Source: Artocarpus heterophyllus (lineage: Eukaryota; Streptophyta; Magnoliopsida; Rosales; Moraceae). Taken from it: a DNA stretch of 64,000 nt. The DNA lies in assembly GCA_025403435.1 (NCBI GenBank), contig CM046330.1, positions 18,994,239 to 19,058,238 on the forward strand, in the 5' to 3' direction. The notes under the pieces were generated by a model, which was not told where the DNA came from, searched no databases, and worked only from the letters and a program-made list of their open reading frames with translations. A program made the position numbers and the translations under genes. This document shows, in pieces, positions 22,258 to 32,650 of this stretch (within the stretch, counting starts at the first letter, position 1; every line of letters starts with the position of its first letter).

Positions 22258-25200
22258 ATGGCGTTTCCCTACATGGAAGCCGTCGTCGGTAACACACACA
22301 CTCTCTCAGCAGACATTTTTGTTCTCTATTTTTCTGTAAAGTCTTCGTTTTCTTGGCTTTTTGGCTGCAAATGATAGTTGTGGCTTCTTCGTCATGTCCT
22401 TTTTCTTCTTCTTGTTGTGATGTTGCGTATTTCGATTCTATGTCGTATTGTACGCTTTTCTTTCTGCGTTTTATCTGGTGCTCGCATGAGAGTGTGTTTC
22501 TTCTGCGTCTTTCTTTCTTTTTGGTTGATTCTCGGTTATATATTCACCGCTTCAATGTGAAAATGTTAGGGTTTATCCTTGCGATCCTGAATTTGTTCTA
22601 TGGATGGATCTTCTGGGCTTAAAGTGTTTCTTATTTTCCAGTTTCGATTCTTCATTCCTTTGGGTTGGTAGTAATGGAATGCTTCACACAAAAATCGCAC
22701 CTCTGATGCTTTGAAAATTGAGGAGAAATGAACCATTTACCAAATTTCTATGGATAAACTGCTAACTTTAGGATTTTGGGCTCCATTTCCTGTAAACTGA
22801 AACTAAGCGAATACATTATCTATTAGGTTGTTCATTTTTTATCAACCAAATGGTAAGTTTAAAGAAATTGGTGACAAATGGACTAAAATGGGTCCAAGGG
22901 TTCTTTGCCCGCTTTTGATATATATAGCCTGAGAGGACTTACCTTTTATGATTTTTAGTTCGGAAAGAAATAAGAAAGCGAATAATATTAGGTGTTAGCT
23001 GAAGGTTACTTTGTTGCCTTTTGCTGTTTTATATTATTTTTTTGCTTTGAAATGAGTTGTAACTTTTTTTGTCCTTTTTTTAAAATGCAATAATAATTTT
23101 TACTTTCATACTTTATAACTCTTTTTTCTAATTTATTTTCAGGGTTTATGATATTGATGTACTTCTTTGAAACATATTTGGATTTGAGGCAGCATGCGGC
23201 CCTAAAACTTCCGACTCTTCCAAAAACTTTGGTAGGAGTGATCAGCCAAGAGAAATTTGAAAAGTCTAGAGCCTATAGTCTTGATAAAAGGTATGTTATG
23301 AAGTAATTGGATTAGTTGCCTGACTGGATCGTCTATTAGTGTGCTATATTTGTGCACGAGTAGTACCCCTTTTTTTTTTAATGGAATGCTCATAGGTAGT
23401 ACTGTTTGTTAATGCCATAGTGTATGTATATGTTTGCATGTTCGCATTCGTGGGTTATTCTTGTCTGATTAATCTTTCTTCACTTTCAGCGACTTCCATT
23501 TTGTCCATGAGTTTGCAACCATACTGATGGATTCTGCAATTTTTGTCTGATTAATCTTTCTTCACTTTCAGCCACTTCCATTTTGTCCATGAGTTTGTAA
23601 CCATACTGATGGATTCTGCAATTTTGTTCTTTGGGGTGTTGCCTTGGTTTTGGAAGGTTAGTGATTGGACATTCGTGATAGCCCTTTCCTTTGTTGTTGT
23701 ATCATTCGTTGTTGCTTACTTAATGTCTCTTTCAAACTGCAGAAATCAGGAGATTTTGTGGTTTTAGTTGGCCTCAATGCAGAGAATGAAATACTACACA
23801 CTCTTGCATTTTTGGCTGGTGTCATGTTCTGGTCACAGGTGGAACTTGATTTCTCTTTACTTTTTTTTTCCATCTCAAAGTGTCTTTTTCTTCATCATGT
23901 TAGCTTTGTGATGACTAAACTCCATGCAAAGAATTATTCATTTTCCCTCTTTCTAAGGGATCCAATAACCTATCTCATTCTTGCGCTTAATGTTGCATGT
24001 GATGGGAAATAACCTAAGCCTAAATTGTATTTTCTTGGTGTATTTGGTAATAAACTGCATGGAGCTTGGAGTTTGACCTAAATTCTTTTCTCGGAAGTGG
24101 TACTTGCTTTATTAATGGAGCAAATAACGCTTTGTTTTTTCTTGGGAAGGAAAAGAGTGATACGATGTTTCTATTTGAAACTAATTTCTGTGTTATTTTG
24201 AAAGTTACGAGCGTTCGAAGTAATACAATTTGTTAGATGCATTGGAATTTTTGTTACCTTTTATGGTTTGTTGGTTTATGAAGGTGTTGACTTCGTTTTT
24301 GGAATGTCTTTACAGATCACTGATTTGCCATTCTCTCTCTATTCCACGTTTGTGATTGAGGCTCGGCATGGTTTTAACAAAGTTTGTATTCCTCCTCCCC
24401 TGAGTGATGTGGTTTTAAGAAAGTTTTATTTATGGCACATATTCATCTCTTCTTATGTCTCACTTGTACAGCAAACAATATGGCTATTCTTTAGAGACTT
24501 AGTTAAGGGAATTTGCCTTGCTGTCATACTTGGTCCTCCCATCGTGTCTGCAATCATTATTATAGTGCAGGTAAGATCATGACCCCCCAATTCAGCAAGC
24601 ACCATTTATTTGGAGTATTTGGTTGCTGTGTTTGACATAGATGGCCAATTTATTCTTTTAGCAAATCCATTAAATTAATTTTTGTCCCTATGATATTTCT
24701 GTTTTGCGCGGTGTCATTTCATATCTTACAACCTTTATTTATCTGGTCTCTAGTTCCTATTTTGTTTTACATCCCTATCCAGCAAAAGCTAACTTTTGTG
24801 TTACTATATGTGATTGCAGAAAGGAGGTCCATACCTGGCCGTTTATCTCTGGGCGTTTATGTTCGTTCTTTCAATTGTGATGATGACAGTCTACCCTATT
24901 CTAATAGCCCCACTTTTTAACAAATTCACTCCTGTGAGTATACAGAAGAGTGGTCATTTACTTACTGTCCGTGCCAGATTTTCGTTTTGTTTTGATTTCT
25001 TTTCCTCCGTTATGCTATATAGCTTCCAGAAGGTGGGCTCAGGGAAAAAATTGAAAACCTTGCTTCTTCCCTTAAGTTTCCATTGAAGAAGCTGTTTGTT
25101 GTAGATGGGTCAACAAGGTCAAGTCATAGCAATGTGAGTATTTAGCTGCCTATATGCTTGCTTGTTTTTGTATATGCGTTGCATTTTCTCTTGATATGAA

Positions 25201-28200
25201 TTGAAAATTAAGCTATTATTTTTTATGATAACTTAATTTTACTTTACTGTCAGTTTCCTTAAAAAAATTAAAAAAAAAAAAGCTAAAAGAAATACTACCA
25301 ATTTAGGGTTGGGCCATATGGTGAGGGGTTCCTAGTAAAAGGTGGTACCGAGTGATAAGGGGTTCCTAGAGGTAATAGTTGGTAGCGAGTAATATAATTT
25401 AGACACATAACACATTAAAGAAAGTTGCTTGTCCTCTCCGATATCTTGTTTCCTATTGAATGTTGAGCACAATTGAAAATGTTCTTAGATCGAGGAATTT
25501 AAACTTTGAAAACCTAGTAATGTTCTTGTTAATTGTTATTGGTAATTGGAGAAGGGAATCGTAATCCGCTTTATGTTCTTTGCTAAACTTTTTTGCATTA
25601 AAAAGTGATTGGTAAAATATGGGACTACCCTAACAAATGCTAGAGGTCAGTGATGTTTATTTAGGTGCTATTAAGCATTCTTCCACTGGCTAAAAAGAAT
25701 TCCAGAAGGATTGGGAAAGAGATTATCCTGAGCGGTTTAAACTGTTTTGAATTTAATATTTTCTGTGGCTAATTCATGCTACGATGCAGGCCTACATGTA
25801 CGGATTCTTTAAAAACAAGAGAATCGTTCTCTATGATACACTGATTCAACAGGTGAGGGGTTGTAATTTTTTTTAGTCCCTCAACTTGTTCTTTTTTTAT
25901 TTATGCTAGGTGTTATTGATTGTTTTATCCTTGAGTACCAAATTTATTTATTGCTCCTTTTTATTATTCTTTTTCTTAGGAATTTGAGTGCTGCATGATT
26001 AGTATTTGATAAATTCTTGGAAGGCCACAGAAGGCAATTAGTTGGCTGAAGCACTTTCAGATTTAAATTGTCAGAGACCGAGGAAAATTTTGAATTTTGT
26101 CGACATATCTAATTGTTTTCTAGAACTTTAAGTGACTATGAATGTGCTAGCTTAAGTGGGTATGGCATCATAGTGTTGTTGTTCTTTTGTAATGCTTCAA
26201 GCAATATTGTGGAAACTCCAAAGCTCTTATGCTATCTCTTGTTGACATTATTCAATTAGACTGCCCGTCTTGGAAAACTTTGCGGAGGATTTCAGCGTCC
26301 TTGACCTTAAATTGAGACTTTTTCCTCGTGATTTTCTTTCTTTTTTTCTTGCTTTCCTGTTATTCTTCTTTATTTTTTTTAAACTGTATAAATCATATTA
26401 TTGTTACGTTTCAATTTGTATATGTTAACTGATATCATTCCCCACTTTGTGCAGTGGCCAACTTTTCTGTTTATCACCTTTTTTCTATTGTTATAGGTTG
26501 TTTTTTCTTGTTGCTAATGATAATTGTACGTTTGGATATCATTTTTGCCTTCTAATGTTCATTTGTTTCTATGGATAATGGTGTCTTGTAGTGCAAAAAT
26601 GATGAAGAAATTGTTGCTGTTATAGCTCATGAGCTAGGGCATTGGAAACTTAATCATACAATGTACTCATTTATCGCTGTGCAGGTAAGATGCTGTTAAT
26701 CTCTTACCGACCTTAATTTTCAAACAAACACTTGCTTGGCTGATTTTGTGGCTTTTCTCGCAACTTGTACAGCTTTTTTGTTGGTACAAAACGGTAGATA
26801 TTTTCAAAGTGACCAGCATTTTTAATTCTTATAAGAAGCATATTGGTTGTGCTAAGTTCTGGTTTCCTTAGAAGAGAAATGCTAGGGATAGTAACTTTAA
26901 TCCTAGCTTGTATTCCAACATAGGAGTTGTCATGTTTTTATTAGTAGGTATTTAAAAGGTTGTCCCATCAATCGACTGCATCTACCAATGATTAATGATG
27001 ACTCATTCGTTGGGATAAAAGTTGAAATTAGATTTGGTATTCCTAGCATTATTCTTCCTTAGAATAGTTGAGTTTTATTTTGTGAGAGTGCTCTGCTTGG
27101 AACTTCTTTGTGGTTGGTGTCAAGAAAATCTTATGGTTTAGTCCTTGCAACTAATCCAGTGCGGGTCCCAACCTCGAATGATGTGCTGTTGAGGATTGAA
27201 GTGAAGTGGTAACACTTTTTGTGAGAAATTTTGAGGATTTCTGTTCATAGATTTTGTCTTCAGAATCTTGTGACGTTAGGTTTTGGCTCTGGAGAGTGCT
27301 TTACCAAGTGCCGCCTGCTTGCCTTATCATTTTTTTTTCCTTTGTTGTAATACAGATTCTTACATTTTTGCAATTTGGAGGATATACTCTTGTGAGGAAC
27401 TCAAATCACCTGTTTCGAAGTTTTGGATTTGATACACAGCCAGTACTCATTGGACTCATAATATTTCAGGTACTTGCATGTGAAAAATGAATTGCCACAT
27501 GGACAAAATACAATTTTGTTTGGAATTGCTCATTACACTAGCATTGCAAAATCTTGGTTTACTTGTGTTGTCTTTAGATAATATAAGAACATGATTAATG
27601 AGTTCTTGACACAGACCAAACTCGCATTATGTGCCCATCCTCTTACCATTATCTCTTCTGCGTTAAGCATAAATCATTGATGTTATTCTGACTCTGAAGT
27701 TGATCAAATTGCAAACTCCAATATCCTCTTGTGCGATATAGAAAATTTATACCCAGAATGTTTGCGCAACTTATCCTTATCTGGCTTTGTCATTTGCAGC
27801 ATACTGTAATTCCTCTCCAGCATCTAGTTAATTTTGGTCTTAACCTTGTCAGCAGATCTTTTGAATTTCAGGTAATTACTTCGCTGTTTAATTTTCCTTT
27901 TTTCACTTTCACAAACTTGATATTTCATTTATACATGGTTTTTTGTAGGCTGATGCCTTTGCTAAGAAGCTTGGTTATACCTCCCCACTTCGTGCTGCTC
28001 TTGTGAAGCTACAGGTAATATATTGCCGGTTCTTTCCCCGTCTCTGCTTTCATAGAAATTGTTTTAGATTTTATTTTGATAAATTTTGACTTCATACGTG
28101 GTGATCATTCATTTGTATTGTTTAGGCAGATTTAACATCCCAAAAGCGGCTTTGATTTACACTCAATAGGTGCATTTTGGTTGTATGATACTATGATGTC

Positions 28201-28528
28201 AAATTTTAGACCATTTTTCCTAAAAAAAAAAAAGAGAAAGAAAAAAAGAAGAAAGAAAGAAAAAGATCATTATACAACAGCTTGAGCACATCAATATGTT
28301 CAAGACTGGAATTGGTGTTGATGTTTATTTGCTGATGCTTTTGTAACTTGTACTTGTTTTTCGTCTGGTGAAGAGTTGCATTACTGAATGGTAGATATTT
28401 GCGTTTTACAGGAAGAGAATTTGTCAGCTATGAATACCGACCCGTTGTACTCTGCTTATCACTATTCACATCCGCCGCTTGTTGAGAGGTTGGCTGCACT
28501 TGATGCATCAGATAAAAAGAGTGACTAA
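22258..28528 (+). CDS. STE24: CAAX prenyl protease 1 (STE24/FACE1), 14 exons
   Basis: This is a zinc metalloprotease of the ER membrane (M48 family) that removes the last three residues of farnesylated or geranylgeranylated CAAX proteins. Exons: 22258-22288, 23143-23290, 23572-23656, 23743-23838, 24316-24381, 24472-24570, 24820-24933, 25023-25133, 25790-25852, 26592-26684, 27356-27469, 27800-27871, 27949-28014 and 28412-28528. All introns are GT-AG. From exon 4 on, every exon is a whole number of codons. The product is 424 aa, equal to Arabidopsis STE24 as I recall it. The zinc site is HELGH (residues 284-288, exon 10), with the third ligand Glu362 in FEFQADAFA across exons 12-13. Several hydrophobic membrane segments are visible. 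The C-terminus KKSD fits a dilysine ER-retrieval signal. The only oddity is a duplicated exon 3 acceptor region; the second copy keeps the frame. The gene appears functional. Confidence 0.97.
23461..23624 (+). repeat. 82-bp tandem duplication across the intron 2 / exon 3 boundary of STE24
   Basis: The unit TTGTCTGATTAATCTTTC...GATTCTGCAATTT occurs at 23461-23542 and again at 23543-23624. Each copy contains the polypyrimidine tract, the acceptor TTTCAG and the first 50 or so bases of exon 3. Splicing to the second acceptor (exon start 23572) gives the conserved [20 protein letters not shown]. Splicing to the first (exon start 23490) reads [20 protein letters not shown] and then TGA. The copies differ at only two positions that I can see. 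Confidence 0.95.
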
Positions 28529-28890
28529 CGTGGCTTACCGTTTGGATAACCAAATCTAGAACATCAAAGAGTATTGGGAATCCTTACAAGTAAATAGCTC
28601 TTTCTTATGGAGCTCGCACATCGTTAAAGTACCAGTACTATTATGAACTGTAGCTACCTGTGAAATCATTCACCAAGAAAATGGGAACAAAGAGAATATA
28701 GAGAGAGAAGGAAAAGTTGTGTTATAGATTCGTTTTGTTGGCATGAACTAACAAATCATAGCAACTTGCGCGAAGTTGTGCTTATTTTGTTTTCTGCTCT
28801 ATGATGTGTTGTAAGTTTCTTTGGGGAAGAACTTTCACCAGCAACTATCTTAACGGGCCTATTTAAGCTCTTTTGTATGCACAGTGAGAC
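28529..28890 (+). other. Probable 3' untranslated region and flank of STE24
   Basis: AT-rich sequence follows the STE24 stop and has no further coding frame. No strict AATAAA lies in a convincing position, so the polyadenylation site is not assigned. Confidence 0.5.
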
Positions 28891-28892
28891 AC

Positions 28893-29062
28893 TCGGCTTT
28901 GTTTGGGAACATTGTTTCAACATAAAAATTTCAATTGCTACAATATAAAACTTTTATATGCTATAGTAAATGTAAAAAATTGCTGTAGTAAAAAGCTTTC
29001 AAATAATGCAATTTTTAAGTTCTAACGAGGTTTTCAAATACAACCTTTGTCTCAAATGCAAT
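28893..29062. mobile_element. MITE-like remnant downstream of STE24
   Basis: It begins GGCTTTGTTTGGGAACATTG and contains TTGCTACAATATAAAACTTT and TTGCTGTAGTAAAAAGCTTT, motifs shared with the hAT-like element at 21156-21727. A right end, GAGGTTTTCAAATACAACC, lies at about 29028-29046. Terminal repeats are short, and no target duplication was found. Confidence 0.4.
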
Positions 29063-29397
29063 TCTTGGGCATGTGGGCTGCTTTAGTGCTTTATATGTCC
29101 TACAACTTGTGCCTGCTGACTTGGTATCAATTAATTAGGTACAGATTTTAGATATTCCCCATCTCTCACCTAATCTATAACTCAAACCCAAGGTTCTCTT
29201 TTTAAAAATTTCTTCAAGATATGTTATGTCTAGAATACCTGTTTAAATTCAGTAGTTCAAACTGTTCACAATATAAAACTCTCTTCCCTTTTGTGCAAAT
29301 TAATTTACTTTTTTTGTTCAGCTATGTTTCATACTTTTCTTTCTTTTTAAGAATTTAATTCATTGAACAATCTTTTTTCCGACACGATTGGTGGTGG

Positions 29398-29560
29398 ATA
29401 GGGATGGCAATAAGGTAAGGGTGGGAAATAATTTTTCGTTCCCATCTCCACCCCATCAAAACTATCCCAATGCTCGTTCCTATCCCTCTTTAATGTGAGG
29501 CAGGATAGGGGTTGAGATTCCCATTGAAAAGGGGAGAGGGCATCCTTATACCTATTTTAT
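29398..29560. mobile_element. Fragment of a hAT-type MITE (GGGATGGCAA end)
   Basis: ATAGGGATGGCAATAAGG resembles the TAGGGNTGGCAA termini of plant hAT MITEs. It is followed by the TCCCATCTCCACCCC-type interior often seen in them. The matching right end was not found, so it is at best a truncated copy. Next to it is a short AT microsatellite (29791-29806). Confidence 0.35.
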
Positions 29561-29888
29561 TCCCTATTTCATATAACTATATATTTTGAAATTGCTATAT
29601 GCAATTTTTTAAGGGTATATGCATTTTGGAATTAAAGCAATTTATAACAAAAACTAAAGTAGATATTTGCTATAAATATCAACCTAGATCAAAGATTCTG
29701 TCTGACAAATCAAATTCTAAACATATGCAAACCAAATCTTAATAATAAAGCCACAAGAAAATATCATCAAATATAGAAACTTAATATTTTATATATATAT
29801 ATATATTGAGGCAAAGGTGGGGCAGGTGATAGATGTAATGTCTAAAAAAATTTATTAATTTAAATCTAGAATTTATTTAGATTTAAAT

Positions 29889-30468
29889 AAGGGTGGCGAA
29901 ACAGGTTAGCAGGTCGGGTTCGTGTCGGGTTTGAGTTAATTTTTACAAAATTAGGTCGACACTAACCTGACCCGTGACACGAACGGGTTGAGAATTCTCA
30001 ACCGTAACCTGACCCGTTTTGACACGGGTTGACATGAACACGACCTGTATCAACCCGTTTCTTATGCACAGTGTCAAAAAATAATGACCCGTGATCCGTT
30101 TTTAACCCGTAACCCGATTATGACCCGCACACATTAATATATATAATATTAAAAAAAATAAAATTAGAAGAGTTTCATACCACTTCAACAAGAAGTGAGT
30201 GATAAGAGAGGTAGGGTTTAATATTTTAAGAGCTTATAATATATATGAAATAATATTATTTTTTTTAAAGTTAATTAATTAAATACGGGTCAGAAACGAG
30301 TCATTTTAGTGTCAGACGGGTTGACCCGAACACGACCCTTTTTTTGACGGGTCAGTTTCGGGTCGATACTAAAATGACCTGTAGTCAAATTTTTCGACAA
30401 TAACCTGCAAAAAAACGTGTCGGATTTGTGTCGTGTCGTCATATCGCAACCCATATTGCCAGCCCTAG
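29889..30468. mobile_element. hAT-type MITE, 580 bp, with 8-bp target duplication
   Basis: The left terminus AAGGGTGGCGAAACAGG pairs with a right terminus that reads CTAGGGCTGGCAATATGG in reverse complement. ATTTAAAT flanks it on both sides (29881-29888 and 30469-30476), matching the 8-bp duplication of hAT elements. The interior is full of inverted GACCCG/CGGGTC words (GTGTCGGGTTTGAG, GACCCGTTTTGACACGGG) and has no transposase frame, so it is non-autonomous. Extensive internal pairing suggests a foldback-capable transcript. Confidence 0.85.
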
Positions 30469-31486
30469 ATTTAAATAATAAATTTTTCACGAGTTTAGCA
30501 TAAGAGGACTCATCTAGCGATCATCAAAACACGGTCGACTTCTGCAGGTCTGACTTGATCTAGACAATGTTTTCAGTTAAAGTTCTGTACGATCTACGGT
30601 CTCTCTTTGTTCGTCGTTATAGGCGCTACATATGATTGAGAAGTTTAATTTAGACTCCTTGGAGCTAGAAATGCATAAAGTGAAAAAAGGAAAAAAATGT
30701 AAAAAAAAAATCAGATAGATCTGATTTAATCAAAACATGGGCGGCAAAATTTTTCTTAAAATAAAATCATAGACCACTTAAATTGCATCCTAGTTATTTT
30801 GCACCAAAATTATCCCAATAAAATAATAAAAATAATATAAAAAAATAAAAAATGTAAAAATTCATGTAAATAGTAGATTTCCTTATATTATGAATACCCC
30901 TTTTTATGCATTGTAATTCACATCTTTTGTGACGACCCGCCTTTTCGGGCAGTCACTTTACTTTCTTAAACATCGTTTCATAAACAGTAATCTTACTTAC
31001 TTGTAAGAAAAATACTGAAATAAAATTTTTTTTCTTTAAACGTTCTTTAAAACTGATGTGACCTCTATCGCATTTCAAGTTGAGACCTCGCTCAACACTT
31101 GCCCTTAAAATCATTTCAAATCGTTTCTTAAAATTTAATAAGAAACAATTATTAAATCATAGTTTAAAACTTTACTTTATAATTATATAAAACAGCTCGT
31201 AAACTGTATCTTAAAACTTTAAATACAATTCTTAAAACTCTGATTTTTTTAAAACTTCGCAAACACAACATTAAACAATGAAAAACCTTTTCTTTACATA
31301 GCAGAAGCAAACAGTGATGGTATCTATACCCAAATCTTCGCATCTGTCCTCCGCAGCACTCAGCTCTTCTAACGGGTCCTATTGGTCACCCATAAATTAC
31401 CTACAGCATGAAGAAACTTTTAATGAGCTTTCGCTCAGTAAGTTCAAACATAAACTCACAATTCATTTAATCAGGCTTTAAAACTT

Positions 31487-31740
31487 TTCTCATAAAAACC
31501 TTTCTCTTAAAACATTTTTCATAAACGTTTTCCATAAACATTTCTGAAAAAGTTTTTCATAAAACATTTCTGAAACGTTTTGCATAAACATTTTTCGTAA
31601 AACATTTCTTGAACGTTTATCTTAAAACGTCATTCATAAACCGTTTCTTGAAAACATGAAAACGTTCTTCATAAACATTTATCGTAAACATTTTTCAGAA
31701 TGTTTTCCATAAACATTTAACGTAAATACTTTATAATAAG
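31487..31740 (+). repeat. Degenerate tandem repeat, about 30 bp, within the solo LTR
   Basis: Successive variants of CATAAACATTTTTC / AAAACATTTCTGAAACG recur about eight times with imperfect spacing. Confidence 0.75.
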
Positions 31741-32139
31741 GAATACAAGCAAATTCATAATGCATTATTCCAATTATGCTCAATTATGAACTTTAATTAT
31801 GAGCATTTTATGAACATTCTATAAACTTAAATATTCCTTTCTTTCTCAACCTTTATTCTTGTTCCTTAACTTTCTTTATCTTATAACCTTCCTTTTCCTT
31901 ACTTTACTTTAGTGTTCGTACCAACTCATTAATCATGAGATCATAAACATGATGTTTCCCTTGTGGAAGACTTGAGACCATCAAACATTGAGGTCTTGTA
32001 CCTCACCTTTAGGAGGTCAAACTTTAATTTTACTTTCATTACCTCATAACAAAGAGGCTGGTATGACACTTTCTTTTTATCTTTACGTTACCTTCTTATT
32101 AACTTTAGTGAGCATTTCAAATGTAATCACATCATATGC

Positions 32140-32650
32140 AAACACACTTACAATTCATAGCTTGTACTGTAAAACCTATTGCATAAGAAATGCAACTCAT
32201 TGCATAACAAATGCAACATAAAATGCAAACACATTTTGCTAATCATAATTTGTACTCTGAAATTTATTGCATCACAAATGCAACTTATTGTATCACAAAC
32301 GCATCATATAACGCAATCACATTTTGCAAATTATAACTTTTATTCTGAAACTTATTGCACAATAAATGCAACTTATTGCATAGCAAATGCATTATGAAAC
32401 TTATAACTTAAACTATAAAACATTTTGCATTGTCATAATGCAAGACATACTTTCAATACTTTGAAAATCATAACTTACACTTTTAAAAAACACTATACAT
32501 ATCAATATGCCAATAGACTTTAAACATAACAATTACAAATTCATTGCAAATCTTTTTCTTGAACTTTAAAACTTTTTGCATAATAAATGCAAACATACTT
32601 TAAAAGAAACTTGCATAATAATTGCAAACTCATTTGCAAATTATATAAAT
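32140..32650 (+). repeat. Degenerate repeat of TTGCATAACAAATGCAA type within the solo LTR
   Basis: Words such as ATTGCATAACAAATGCAACA, ATTGCATCACAAATGCAACT and ATTGCACAATAAATGCAACT recur about ten times. Each contains a small dyad, TTGCAT...ATGCAA. The open frames seen here encode only repeat-derived peptides. Confidence 0.8.

Noticed and set aside
22353..22622. Open frames in STE24 intron 1
   Set aside because: They lie within a GT-AG intron, are T-rich and hydrophobic by composition, and have no family resemblance.
23490..23550. Alternative STE24 exon 3 starting at the first duplicated acceptor
   Set aside because: It runs into TGA within about 20 codons and cannot join exon 4 in frame. 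It is kept as a finding about splicing rather than as an exon.
32140..32400. Possible CRISPR-like or satellite array (TTGCATAACAAATGCAA words)
   Set aside because: Unit spacing is irregular and units are degenerate; this is LTR-internal repeat DNA in a plant genome, not a CRISPR array.
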